In this document: positions 6,858 to 14,750 of the stretch, in pieces | Layout: each line of letters starts with the position of its first letter | How positions within the stretch are numbered: position 1 is the stretch's first letter | Assembly (NCBI GenBank): GCA_050741255.1 | Contig: JBOIEQ010000040.1 | Span: forward strand, 1 to 31,316 | Length of the DNA stretch: 31,316 nt | Direction of reading: 5' to 3' | Source: CAZXNF01 sp050741255 | GTDB lineage: Bacteria; Pseudomonadota; Gammaproteobacteria; Burkholderiales; SG8-41 | The notes under the pieces: model-generated | Told to the model about the DNA's origin: nothing | Seen by the model: the letters and a program-made list of their open reading frames with translations, nothing else | Database searches by the model: none | Translations under genes and position numbers: made by a program

Positions 6858-7745
6858 TCAGGCGCTGAAAAACTGGTGCAACGTCTGGTACGTCTCCTCC
6901 GGCGCCTGCTCGGCCGGATAGTGGCCGGACGGTAGCGCAACGCAGCCGCGCAGGTCGGACACGTACTTCCGCCACGCGTCCTCGTAGCCATAGTACTTCG
7001 CGGTGTGGCTCTGGCCACCGACCACCACCAGCACCGGACAGGTGATCTTCCTGCCGGCCTCAAGGTCCGCCTTGTCCATTTCGAAATCGATGCCGGCGCA
7101 AGCGCGGTAGTCCTCGCACACGCCGTGGATGTTCTCCGGCGTGCAGCAGCGGATGTATTCGTCCAGCGTCGGCCCGTCCATGCCGCCCTTGCCCAGCCCC
7201 TGCGAGCCGAGCTTCAGGCGGATGTAATACTCCTCGTGGCCCGCCAGCAGTTTCTCCGGGAAGTCGAAGGGCTGCGCCATGAAGCCCCAGTGGTACGAAT
7301 TGACGCACCAGGCATGCGAGGTGTGCGTCCAGACGTGGTGCGTGGGCAGGATGTCGATCGAGCAGTACTTCAGCACCTTCTCCGGATGATCGAGCGCCAT
7401 GCGGTAGGCGGTGCGCGCGCCGCGGTCGTGGCCGGCCACCATGAACTGCTTGAAACCGAGCTCGGCCATCACATCCACCTGGTCCTGCGCCATGCGCCGG
7501 AACGAGTAGTTGCTGTGGTCCGGCAGGCCGCGCGGCTTGCCGCTGTCGCCGTAGCCGCGCAGATCCGTCGCCACCACGGTGAAGTCCTTCGCGAGCCGCG
7601 GCCCGACGATGTGCCAATGCACGTGCGTGAGCGGATTGCCGTGGATCAGCAGCAGCGGGGGTCCCTTGCCGCCCACCACGCCACGGATCTTGACCTGCGG
7701 ATCGGTCGTCTGGATGTCGAACTTGCGGAAGTCTTCGAAAAACAT
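6858..7745 (-). CDS. Alpha/beta hydrolase, probable (fluoro/halo)acetate dehalogenase
   Basis: This 295-residue alpha/beta hydrolase matches the fluoroacetate dehalogenase (FAcD/DehH1) layout. The nucleophile loop GHDRGARTAYRMALDHP gives Asp107, Arg108 and Arg111 (the carboxylate-binding arginines). IDILPT gives acid Asp131. The pair His152-Trp153 in SYHWGF and Tyr213 in EDYRA match the halide-pocket triad. PSGHYP gives His275. The known reaction is hydrolysis of haloacetate to glycolate and halide; activity and halide preference here are inferred from these residues. The ATG at 7745 follows AAGGA at 7755-7759; the open frame extends further but only through the SMP-30 gene. It sits 20 bases after that gene and upstream of the rhodanese, in one transcription direction. 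Confidence 0.85.
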   Translation of the reverse strand: MFFEDFRKFDIQTTDPQVKIRGVVGGKGPPLLLIHGNPLTHVHWHIVGPRLAKDFTVVATDLRGYGDSGKPRGLPDHSNYSFRRMAQDQVDVMAELGFKQFMVAGHDRGARTAYRMALDHPEKVLKYCSIDILPTHHVWTHTSHAWCVNSYHWGFMAQPFDFPEKLLAGHEEYYIRLKLGSQGLGKGGMDGPTLDEYIRCCTPENIHGVCEDYRACAGIDFEMDKADLEAGRKITCPVLVVVGGQSHTAKYYGYEDAWRKYVSDLRGCVALPSGHYPAEQAPEETYQTLHQFFSA

Positions 7746-7765
7746 GCTGGATGATTCCTTGGTGG

Positions 7766-8680
7766 TTACTGATGGGAGAACAGCGTGCGGCCGGGCGTGG
7801 GCAGGGCAGCGGTCAGGATGCAGCCCGCCTCCGAGTCCACGATGTAGAGCGTTTTGCGGTGCGGCCCGCCGTAAGCGCAATTGGTCACGACCTCGCTCCT
7901 GGGTGACTGGATGCGGTAGAGCGGCTCGCCACGATGGCTGAACACCCACACCGCGCCCATGTCGGGATGCGCAACAGCGAGACCGTCCTGCTCGTCGATC
8001 GCCATGCCGTCGGGACCGCGCCCGCCGGACAACTGGAGGTAGAGGCCCACGCGCGCGGTCGTGCCGTCGGGTAGCAGCGGCAGGCGCCACACCGCGTTCG
8101 CGCGCGTCACGCCGACATACAGCGTGTTCTCCTTGCCGTTCAGCACCAGACCGTTCGGGCTGGGGATATTGTCGAGCAGGCAGTCGAGCTTGCCCGCGGC
8201 GCTGAGGCGGTACACCCGGCCACTCGGGTCCTGCAGGCCGGTCTGCCCCTGGTCGGTGAAATAGAGGTCACCGTTGGAGGCAAAGTGCAGATCGTTCACG
8301 CCCTTGAAGCGCTCCATGTTGTAGCGGGACACAAAAGGCGTGACTTTCCCCGTCGCCGGATCGAGCAGGATCACGCCGAGCTTGTTGTCGGTGATGAAGA
8401 TGCGGCCGTCTTTATGGATCTTGAGGCCGTTGGGCTCGCCGTCGAATTCCGCGACCAGTGTCCACTCGGCGGCCGGCGAGATGCGGAAGATGCGACCGTA
8501 GGGAATGTCGGTCACATACAGATTGCCGGCGCGGTCGAAGGACGGGCCTTCGAGGAAGCAGCCGGCGTGCGGCACGCCACGCCCGGAGGCGGCGCGCTCG
8601 GGCGAGATGTCCTTGCGGCGGAATTTCGCGGGCAGTTCGGCGAAGACGTCGGCGACGATCGTCCGGGGTGGGGCAAACAT
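7766..8680 (-). CDS. SMP-30/gluconolactonase/LRE family protein
   Basis: This 304-residue six-bladed beta-propeller has the family's metal residues in order: Glu44 in FLEGPSF, Asn176 in IPSPNGLVL and Asp224 in GPDGMAID. Repeated blade words such as GNLYVTDIPYG, GRIFITDN, GDLYFTDQG and NTLYVG are visible. Members hydrolyse sugar lactones or related esters; the substrate is not known here. No signal peptide is seen, so it is cytoplasmic. The RBS AAAGGA at 8691-8696 lies ten bases before the start. It is placed 33 bases after the VOC gene and 20 bases before the dehalogenase-like gene, so the three are probably one operon that processes a lactone- or haloacid-type compound. Confidence 0.87.
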   Translation of the reverse strand: MFAPPRTIVADVFAELPAKFRRKDISPERAASGRGVPHAGCFLEGPSFDRAGNLYVTDIPYGRIFRISPAAEWTLVAEFDGEPNGLKIHKDGRIFITDNKLGVILLDPATGKVTPFVSRYNMERFKGVNDLHFASNGDLYFTDQGQTGLQDPSGRVYRLSAAGKLDCLLDNIPSPNGLVLNGKENTLYVGVTRANAVWRLPLLPDGTTARVGLYLQLSGGRGPDGMAIDEQDGLAVAHPDMGAVWVFSHRGEPLYRIQSPRSEVVTNCAYGGPHRKTLYIVDSEAGCILTAALPTPGRTLFSHQ

Positions 8681-8713
8681 GGGGCGGTATGTCCTTTCTG
8701 TACGGGCGATCGT

Positions 8714-9142
8714 TCAGCGGGCGGCCCGCACCGGCGGGCCTTTCAGTTCGACGATGTTGCCGTCCGGATCCTCGATGTACATCGACGGCCCGTAGCCGTC
8801 CGCGCCGTACCGCTCGCGCACTTCGCCCGGCACCACGCCGTGGGCGATCAGGTGGGCCGTGAGCGCCGCCACGTCGAACGGCTCCACGCGCAGGCAGAAG
8901 TGGTCCACGTTGCGCCCCCCGGCGTCCGGCGCGGCGCCGCCCTTGCGTCCCAACGCGCCGTCGACCTGCACGAGGTCGATCAGCGAATGGCCGGCCCGCA
9001 TCTGAGTCAGGCCGAGATCCTCGCGCACCCGCTCGACGGCAAGGCCCAGCACCGCGGAGTAGTACCGCACCGCCCGCGCGGGGTCCTTTACGCGCAGGAC
9101 CACGTGATCGAGACCGAGGATGTTGGGAGTGGACGACGGCAA
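8714..9142 (-). CDS. VOC (glyoxalase/dioxygenase superfamily) protein
   Basis: This 142-residue single-domain VOC protein starts with LGLDHVVLRVKDPARAVRYY and ends with YIEDPDGNIVELK. The expected metal ligands are visible as His13, His81 (VDHFCLRV) and Glu132. Members include glyoxalase I, fosfomycin resistance proteins and ring-cleavage dioxygenases; nothing here fixes the reaction. The start codon is TTG at 9142, chosen because the very strong RBS GAGGAGG (9151-9157) lies eight bases before it and no ATG or GTG fits. It is the first gene after the gabD terminator, so a promoter must lie in the 9143-9217 gap or transcription reads through. Confidence 0.85.
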   Translation of the reverse strand: MPSSTPNILGLDHVVLRVKDPARAVRYYSAVLGLAVERVREDLGLTQMRAGHSLIDLVQVDGALGRKGGAAPDAGGRNVDHFCLRVEPFDVAALTAHLIAHGVVPGEVRERYGADGYGPSMYIEDPDGNIVELKGPPVRAAR

Positions 9143-9160
9143 GTGCGTGACCTCCTCAGG

Positions 9161-9199
9161 AAAATGAAAACGCCGCCGGCCAGGTACGCCGACGGCGTT
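9161..9199 (-). terminator. Rho-independent terminator after gabD
   Basis: On the - strand an 11-bp stem (AACGCCGTCGG pairing with CCGGCGGCGTT, one G-U) with a 9-base loop is followed by TTTTCATTTT (complement of 9161-9170). It separates gabD from the VOC gene, and the VOC ribosome-binding site follows within four bases. Confidence 0.75.
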
Positions 9200-9217
9200 G
9201 CGGGCCGCGGTGCAGCG

Positions 9218-10702
9218 CTAGATTCCGCCCATGCAGATCAGTTTGATCGAGAGAAAATCCTCGATGCCGTACTTCGAGCCTTCGCGGCCGAGGCCGGACT
9301 GCTTCACGCCGCCGAAGGGGGCGACTTCCTGCGAGAAAATGCCGGTGTTCACGCTGACCATGCCCTGCTCCAGCGCTTCCGCGACGCGCCACACGCGACC
9401 GATATCGCGGCTGTAGAAGTAGCCGGCCAGGCCGAACTCGGTGTCGTTGGCCATCGCAATCACCTCTTCCTCGGTCTTGAAGCGGAACAGCGGCGCGACC
9501 GGCCCGAAAGTTTCTTCGCGCGTGACTTTCATCGCCGGGGTAACGCCGGTCAGCACCGTCGGCTCGAAGAACGTCTGGCCCAGCGCGTGCGGCTTGCCGC
9601 CGGTCAGCACCTTGGCGCCCTTGGCCGTGGCGTCGGCGACGTGCTCTTTCACCTTGTCCAGCCCCTGCGTGTCGATCAGCGGTCCGATCACGACGCCCGC
9701 TTCCGTGCCGCGACCGACCTTCATCGCGGACACCTTGTCGGCGAGCTTCTTCGCGAACGTGTCGTAGACGCCATCCTGCACGAGGATGCGGTTCGCGCTG
9801 ACGCAGGTCTGGCCCGCGTTGCGGAACTTGGAGGCGATGGCGCCTTCCACCGCGGCGTCGAGATCGGCATCGTCGAACACGATGAAGGGCGCGTTGCCGC
9901 CGAGCTCAAGCGACATCTTCTTGATGGTGTCGGCGCTCTGCCGCATCAATATCCGGCCGACCTCGGTCGAGCCGGTGAAGGTCACCTTGCGCACGATCGG
10001 GTTGGTCGTCAGTTCCTTGCCCACCGCCGGCGCGCCGGCGAGGTCGGTCGTCACGATGTTGATGACACCTTTCGGAATGCCCGCGCGCTCCGCGAGTTCC
10101 GCGATCGCGAGCGCCGAGAACGGCGTCTGCTCGGCGGGCTTGATCACGACGGTGCAGCCGGCCGCGATCGCCGGGGCAACCTTGCGCGTGATCATGGCGT
10201 TCGGGAAGTTCCACGGCGTGATCGCGGCGCACACGCCGATCGGCTGCTTGATCACGACCAGGCGCTTGTCGTTCTGATGTTGCGGGATGACGTCGCCGTA
10301 GATGCGCTTGGCTTCCTCGGCGTAGAACTCGATGAAGGCCGCGCCGTAGCCGATCTCGCCCTTGGCTTCCGCCAGCGGCTTGCCCTGCTCCAGCGTCAGC
10401 AGGAGCCCCAGGTCGTCGGTGTTCGCGACGATGAGATCAAACCACTTGCGCAGGATGTTGGCGCGTTCCTTCGCGAGCTTCGCGCGCCAGAGCGGCAGCG
10501 CCGCGTTCGCCGCTTCGATCGCGCGCCGGGTCTCGGCCGCGCCCATGTTGGGGACCACGCCGATCGACTGGCCGTCGGCCGGGTTGACCACGCCGAAGGT
10601 CGCCTTGCTGTCGGCGTCGGCCCACTGGCCGTTGATGTATGCCTGCTGGCGGAACAGCGCCGGATCCTTCAGTTGAACGGGGGATTTCACTTTGTCGAGC
10701 AT
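9218..10702 (-). CDS. gabD: Succinate-semialdehyde dehydrogenase, NAD(P)-dependent
   Basis: This 494-residue aldehyde dehydrogenase has the expected active site: Asn165 in ITPWNFP, general base Glu266 in LELGGNAP and nucleophile Cys300 in NAGQTCVSANR. The coenzyme site motif FTGSTEVG and the GabD-typical GRGTEAGVVIGPLID, EETFGPVAPLFRF and SVNTGIFSQEVAPFGGVKQSG are present. It oxidises succinate semialdehyde to succinate, which feeds the TCA cycle, and relatives also accept glutarate semialdehyde. Full family length supports an intact gene. A TATAAT on the - strand lies about 47 bases upstream of the ATG. A terminator closes it, so it seems to be a single-gene unit. Confidence 0.92.
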   Translation of the reverse strand: MLDKVKSPVQLKDPALFRQQAYINGQWADADSKATFGVVNPADGQSIGVVPNMGAAETRRAIEAANAALPLWRAKLAKERANILRKWFDLIVANTDDLGLLLTLEQGKPLAEAKGEIGYGAAFIEFYAEEAKRIYGDVIPQHQNDKRLVVIKQPIGVCAAITPWNFPNAMITRKVAPAIAAGCTVVIKPAEQTPFSALAIAELAERAGIPKGVINIVTTDLAGAPAVGKELTTNPIVRKVTFTGSTEVGRILMRQSADTIKKMSLELGGNAPFIVFDDADLDAAVEGAIASKFRNAGQTCVSANRILVQDGVYDTFAKKLADKVSAMKVGRGTEAGVVIGPLIDTQGLDKVKEHVADATAKGAKVLTGGKPHALGQTFFEPTVLTGVTPAMKVTREETFGPVAPLFRFKTEEEVIAMANDTEFGLAGYFYSRDIGRVWRVAEALEQGMVSVNTGIFSQEVAPFGGVKQSGLGREGSKYGIEDFLSIKLICMGGI

Positions 10703-10742
10703 GGGCGTGTCCTTGCGTGGAGGCGCGGGGAGGAAATGCAGG

Positions 10743-10760
10743 GGGGCAAATTATAGCCCC
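10743..10760 (-). promoter_or_regulatory. Candidate gabD promoter -10 within a small palindrome
   Basis: The - strand carries a perfect TATAAT (complement of 10750-10755), enclosed by GGGGC and GCCCC (10743-10747 and 10756-10760), which form a 5-bp inverted repeat around it. No clear -35 is seen; the upstream side runs into the end of the neighbouring Bug pseudogene. Confidence 0.5.
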
Positions 10761-10773
10761 GCGCGCGCGGCGA

Positions 10774-11759
10774 CTAGTCCAGTTGCACGTTCGCCTGCTT
10801 GACGACTATCGCCCACTTGGCGATCTCGCTCTTGATCAGGGCGCCGAACTGCTCGGGCGTGCCGGCCACGGGGTCCGAGCCGAGCTCCGCCAGGCGGCCG
10901 CGGATGTCGGGCAGGCCCAGCACCCGGCGCAATTCACCGTTCAGCTTGCTCACGATCTCGGGCGGCGTCTTCGCCGGCGCCACCACGCCGTACCGCGCGA
11001 TGGACTCGAATCCGGGCAGCCCCGACTCCGCCACCGTCGGCACGTCCGGCAGCAGAGACGAGCGTTTGGCGCTGGTCACCGCGAGCGCCCGCAGTTTGCC
11101 GCCCTTCACCTGCGGCAGCACCGCGATCATGCTTTCAAAGGCGAACGGAATCTGGCCGCCCTCAAATCGACGATGGCCGGGCCGCTGCCCTTGTACGGGA
11201 CGTGGTTCATGTCCACCTTCGCCATGTACTTGAACATCTCGGCGGTGAGGTGTTGCGGCGTGCCGGGGCCGGCGGAGGCGTAGTTGAACTGGCCCGGCCG
11301 GGCTTTCATCAGCGCGATGAACTCCTTCGCGGTCTTCGCCGGCAGCGAGGGATGCGTCACGAGGATCAGCGGCACCGCCGCGACGAGCACCACCGGCGCG
11401 AGATCGCGCGCGGGATCGTACGGCAGATTCTTGAACAGGCTCGCGTTGATGGCCAGCGGACCGCTGGCGCCCATCAGGATGGTGTAGCCGTCGGCCGGCG
11501 ACTTCGCCACCAGGTCGGTGCCGACGTTGCCTCCGGCACCCGGCTTCGCCTCGACGATAAAGGGCTGGTTCCAGGCCTCCTGCAGCTTGGCCCCGGTCAG
11601 TCGGGCCAGCACATCGGTCGTTCCGCCGGGCGGATACGGCGTGTAAAAACGGACCGGCTTGGCGGGATAACCGGCAGCGCCCTGCGCCGCCGCGCCGGCG
11701 GCGCAACCCAGCGCCATGCAAACGAGAATGCTGCGGGCGACGAACAATGACGACTGCAT
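10774..11759 (-). pseudogene. Bug/TctC-family binding protein, frameshifted (copy 4)
   Basis: The N-terminal part, from ATG at 11759 (RBS GGGAGGA at about 11767-11773), has a signal peptide and Bug motifs YPAKPVRFYTPYPPGGTTD, KPGAGGNVG, PADGYTILMG and HVPYKGSGPAIVDL. It then goes out of frame and stops at 11127. The C-terminal part continues one frame over with GGQIPFAFES, VTSAKRSSLLPDVPTVAESG and so on, to a TAG at 10774. The two parts join at 11161-11162, where one base is missing between the codons for DL and GGQ. The span is 986 bases, one short of 329 codons. Apart from that base the gene is complete, so the lesion is recent or is a sequencing error. Confidence 0.88.
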
Positions 11760-11856
11760 GACGGTTTCCTCCCGGATTGGCGGGGTTCTACCGATCCGGC
11801 AGAACCTCCGAAGCGCCTGATTTGATGGCCGAAAACGCCAGCGTTGCGCGGAGATC

Positions 11857-11865
11857 ATCATAGCA
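11857..11865 (-). promoter_or_regulatory. Candidate extended -10 for the frameshifted Bug gene
   Basis: The - strand reads TGCTATGAT about 98 bases upstream of the ATG at 11759, an extended -10 form that needs no strong -35. The gap 11760-12057 between this gene and the divergent mlaA (298 bases) holds the upstream regions of both; nothing else clear was seen in it. Confidence 0.35.
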
Positions 11866-12057
11866 CCGGCCGGTCTGTATCCCTGCCGCAACACACTGGG
11901 CGAAACGCGCCGCAAGCCATTGATAACAAGGGGAGCGGCTGCTAACATCCGTTGCGGTAAAGTCACAGTTTTCAGCGCTGTCGCAACACGATCGTAACCT
12001 GCTGTTTTTGGTGACTTTTCGACCGACCTCACAGACTCCGGAACCCGAAAGCTCATC

Positions 12058-12984
12058 TTGCCGACGCCGACGTTGAACACCCCCGCCCTGCCGTCCCGCG
12101 CCCGCGCCGCACTCGTCGCCGGGCTGATCTCGCTTGCCATGCTGGGCGGCTGCACCTCGACGCCGAGCGATCCGCGCGATCCGCTCGAGCCGATGAACCG
12201 TGTCTTCTACCAGTTCAACATGGCGTTCGACACCACGCTGCTGAAGCCGGCCGCCGAGGTCTATCGCTGGGCGCTTCCGCAGCCGGTGCGCACCGGGTTC
12301 AACAATTTCGTCGAGAACTTCCGGGACATCTGGCGGGTGGTCAACGGGCTGCTGCAGGGCGACCTGCCGCGCGCCGGCGACTACTTCGGTCGCATCGTGG
12401 TCAACACCACCGTGGGCGTGCTGGGCATTTTCGACGCCGCCACCGATCTCGGCATCAAGGGCGGACCCAACGATCTGGGCATGACTTTCGCCAAGTGGGG
12501 TATCGGCGATGGTCCTTATCTTGAAGTACCTTTCCTCGGCCCCTCGACGGCGCGCGATGCCACTGGCACGGCCATCGAAGCCGTCTACGATCCGCTGTGG
12601 TGGGCGCTGTATAACGCCGGCTGGAAATGGCAGTGGGGCCAGTTCTGGGTGCGCTATATCAATGCGCGCTCGCGCCTGCTCGACACCGACAAGCTGATCG
12701 CCGACTCGCTCGATCCCTACGCGTTCCGCCGCGACAGCTACTTCCAGTTCCGCCGTTCGCTGGTGACCCCCACGGGCAAGACCGAGGGTGAAGGCGAAGG
12801 CGCGGACGGGGTTGAAAGCCCGCGCGAAGGCGCCAGGCTCGCCCCGCCGGTGGAAACGCAGCCGGCCGAAGCTGCCCTGCCGCAAGTCGTGCTGCCGGAC
12901 ACCAGCGCCGAGGCACGCGAAAGCCGCTACCAGATCGGCGCCGTGGACATCGAAGAACCGGTCGTGGCTGCGCCCGCGATCTGA
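12058..12984 (+). CDS. mlaA: MlaA (VacJ) phospholipid-transport lipoprotein
   Basis: This 308-residue outer-membrane lipoprotein has a signal peptide with lipobox LGGC, lipidated at Cys32. The MlaA domain covers about residues 38-245: DPLEPMNRVFYQFN, LPQPVRTGFNNFVENFRD, NGLLQGD, GRIVVNTTVG, GIKGGPNDLGMTFAKWGIGDGPYLEVPFLGPST and RSRLLDTDKLI. With OmpC-type porins and the MlaFEDBC system it removes mislocalised phospholipids from the outer leaflet. The C-terminal 60 residues are a low-complexity acidic and proline-rich tail longer than in E. coli. The start is uncertain: TTG at 12058 and TTG at 12073 are both in frame and neither has a good RBS. The other mla genes are not in the window. Confidence 0.9.
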   Translation: MPTPTLNTPALPSRARAALVAGLISLAMLGGCTSTPSDPRDPLEPMNRVFYQFNMAFDTTLLKPAAEVYRWALPQPVRTGFNNFVENFRDIWRVVNGLLQGDLPRAGDYFGRIVVNTTVGVLGIFDAATDLGIKGGPNDLGMTFAKWGIGDGPYLEVPFLGPSTARDATGTAIEAVYDPLWWALYNAGWKWQWGQFWVRYINARSRLLDTDKLIADSLDPYAFRRDSYFQFRRSLVTPTGKTEGEGEGADGVESPREGARLAPPVETQPAEAALPQVVLPDTSAEARESRYQIGAVDIEEPVVAAPAI

Positions 12985-13004
12985 CCGCGCGCAACCACGC
13001 TCAC

Positions 13005-13030
13005 AAAGGCCCGCCGTCGCGGGCCTTTTT
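13005..13030 (+). terminator. Strong rho-independent terminator after mlaA
   Basis: A 10-bp perfect stem (AAAGGCCCGC / GCGGGCCTTT) with loop CGTC runs into a T tract at 13026-13030. Its end is only four bases from the RBS of the next gene. Confidence 0.9.
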
Positions 13031-13046
13031 GTTTAAGGAGACACGC

Positions 13047-13763
13047 ATGAACCGGAAAATCGAACGCTGGCGCGGCATCGTGCCGGACGCGGATCTCGCC
13101 GCCTACACCAAGGGCGCCTTCGGCAACGCAATCGGCATGGGCACGCGCGCGGCACTGCTCAACATCGACACCACCTGGATGTTCGTCGACCCCCAATACG
13201 CGATGTGCGGCGGCGAGGATCCGGCGCTCAAGGCCGCGCTGGTGCGCATTACGGACACCTTCCGCGCGCTCAAGCTGCCGGTCTACTACAGCCGGCGCGA
13301 CGACCGCAGCCATCCGACCCGACGCGGCATCTGGAATCTCAAGCTCTCCAACTCGCACGAGTTCCAGTACACGAGCGACCCGCGTGCCGACGAATGGCCG
13401 CCGGAATACGCCCCGCGCGAGGAAGACATCATCATCCTCAAGAACAAGCCCTCGGCCTTCTTCGAGACGCCGCTGGAATCCTTCCTGCGCTACGACCACG
13501 TCGATACGCTGGTGGTGGTGGGCGTGTCCACCTCGGGCTGCGTGCGCGCCGCCGCGACCGATGCCTTCTCGCACAATTTCCGCGTGATCGTCGCCGAGGA
13601 AGCCTGCGGCGACCGTTCGCCGGCTGCGCACCGCGCGAATCTCTTCGACATGGACATGAAGTTCGCGGACGTCGAAAAGCTCGATGACGTCGTCGCGGAA
13701 CTCGAACGGCGTTACGGCCAGGCCGCGGACGCCCCGCGGCGCGCGGCGGGTGGCGCGCGATGA
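13047..13763 (+). CDS. Isochorismatase-fold cysteine hydrolase (amidohydrolase type)
   Basis: This 238-residue protein has the isochorismatase-like catalytic set: Asp41 in LLNIDTTWMFVDP, a lysine at 132 or 134 in LKNKPSAFFETPL, and nucleophile Cys165 in GVSTSGCVRAAATDA. The STSGCVRA loop is typical of the N-carbamoylsarcosine amidase/maleamate amidase branch, so hydrolysis of a small amide is more likely than isochorismate cleavage; the substrate is unknown. The ATG at 13047 is set by AAGGAG at 13035-13040. The gene starts directly after the mlaA terminator with no room for a separate promoter, and its TGA overlaps the ATG of the next Bug gene (ATGA), so enzyme and binding protein are likely made together. 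Confidence 0.85.
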   Translation: MNRKIERWRGIVPDADLAAYTKGAFGNAIGMGTRAALLNIDTTWMFVDPQYAMCGGEDPALKAALVRITDTFRALKLPVYYSRRDDRSHPTRRGIWNLKLSNSHEFQYTSDPRADEWPPEYAPREEDIIILKNKPSAFFETPLESFLRYDHVDTLVVVGVSTSGCVRAAATDAFSHNFRVIVAEEACGDRSPAAHRANLFDMDMKFADVEKLDDVVAELERRYGQAADAPRRAAGGAR

Positions 13764-14737
13764 GGCTGCGCACGCGAGCCTGCCTGCTCGCGACGGCCGT
13801 CGCGGCATCCCTCCCGCACGCCACCGCCCAGACGCCCGCCGCCTATCCGAGCAGGCAGATCCGCTACCTCGTGCCCTTCGCCCCCGGCGGCCCGGCGGAC
13901 GCCATCTCGCGCGCGGTCGGCCAGAAGCTGAACGAGGCATGGAACCAGCCGGTCATCATCGACAACCGGCCCGGCGCGGGCGGCAACATCGCCTCGGAGA
14001 TCGCCGCGAAGGCCCCGCCGGACGGCTACACACTGTTCTCCGGCACGGTCGCCAACGCGATCAACCAGTCGCTGTTCCCCAAGCTGCCGTTTGACTTCGT
14101 GCGTGACTTCTCACCGGTCAGCATGACCTACGTCACCGGCCTCATCCTGGCGGTGCATCCGTCGCTGCCGGTAAAGTCCGTCAAGGAGTTGATCGCACTG
14201 GCCAAGGCCCGCCCCGGCGAACTGTCATTCTCGTCCTCCGGCGTCGGCGGCACGCCGCATCTGTCCGGCGAACTGTTCAACGCGCTCGCTGGCGTAAAGA
14301 TGGTGCACGTGCCCTACAAGGGCTCGGCCCCCGCCATGGCCGACCTGTTGGGCGGCCAGATCCAGTTGACGTTCGACAACATGCTGACCGTGCTGCCGCA
14401 GGTGAAAGCCGGGAAGCTGCGCGGGCTGGCGATCACCCTGCCCGCACGCTCGCCGCTCGCACCCGAACTGCCGACGGTGGCGGAGTCGGGCCTCAAGGGC
14501 TTTGAAGTTCAGTCGTGGAACGGCGTGGTGGTGCCGGCGGGCACGCCGAGGGACATCATCACGCGCCTGAACGGGGAAGTCGTCCGCATTCTGCGCCAGC
14601 CCGACCTGCGCGAGAAATTCGCGGTGCAGGGCATCGAACTCGTGCCGACGACGCCCGAGGCCTTCGGGGCGTTCATCCGGCAGGACATCGCCAAGTGGGC
14701 GAAGGTGATCCAGTTGTCCGGCGCCAAGCCGGAATAG
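13760..14737 (+). CDS. Bug/TctC-family periplasmic solute-binding protein (copy 5)
   Basis: This 325-residue protein has a signal peptide cleaved near ATAQTP and Bug motifs YPSRQIRYLVPFAPGGPAD, DNRPGAGGNIASE, PDGYTLFSG, HVPYKGSAPAM and LPTVAESGLKGF. The ATG overlaps the stop of the isochorismatase-like gene, so translation is coupled. This pairing suggests that the binding protein imports the amide or acid that the hydrolase acts on, though that is inference. Its word HVPYKGSAPAMADLLGGQIQ resembles the corresponding region of frameshifted copy 4 (HVPYKGSGPAIVDL..GGQIP), so those two may be closer relatives than the other copies. Confidence 0.93.
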   Translation: MRLRTRACLLATAVAASLPHATAQTPAAYPSRQIRYLVPFAPGGPADAISRAVGQKLNEAWNQPVIIDNRPGAGGNIASEIAAKAPPDGYTLFSGTVANAINQSLFPKLPFDFVRDFSPVSMTYVTGLILAVHPSLPVKSVKELIALAKARPGELSFSSSGVGGTPHLSGELFNALAGVKMVHVPYKGSAPAMADLLGGQIQLTFDNMLTVLPQVKAGKLRGLAITLPARSPLAPELPTVAESGLKGFEVQSWNGVVVPAGTPRDIITRLNGEVVRILRQPDLREKFAVQGIELVPTTPEAFGAFIRQDIAKWAKVIQLSGAKPE

Positions 14738-14750
14738 CCCGTCAGCGCTC

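Noticed and set aside
8285..10756. 823-codon + strand frame opposite gabD, the VOC and SMP-30 genes
   Set aside because: It runs antisense to three clear genes and is rich in Arg, His and Ala; it is a codon-bias shadow.
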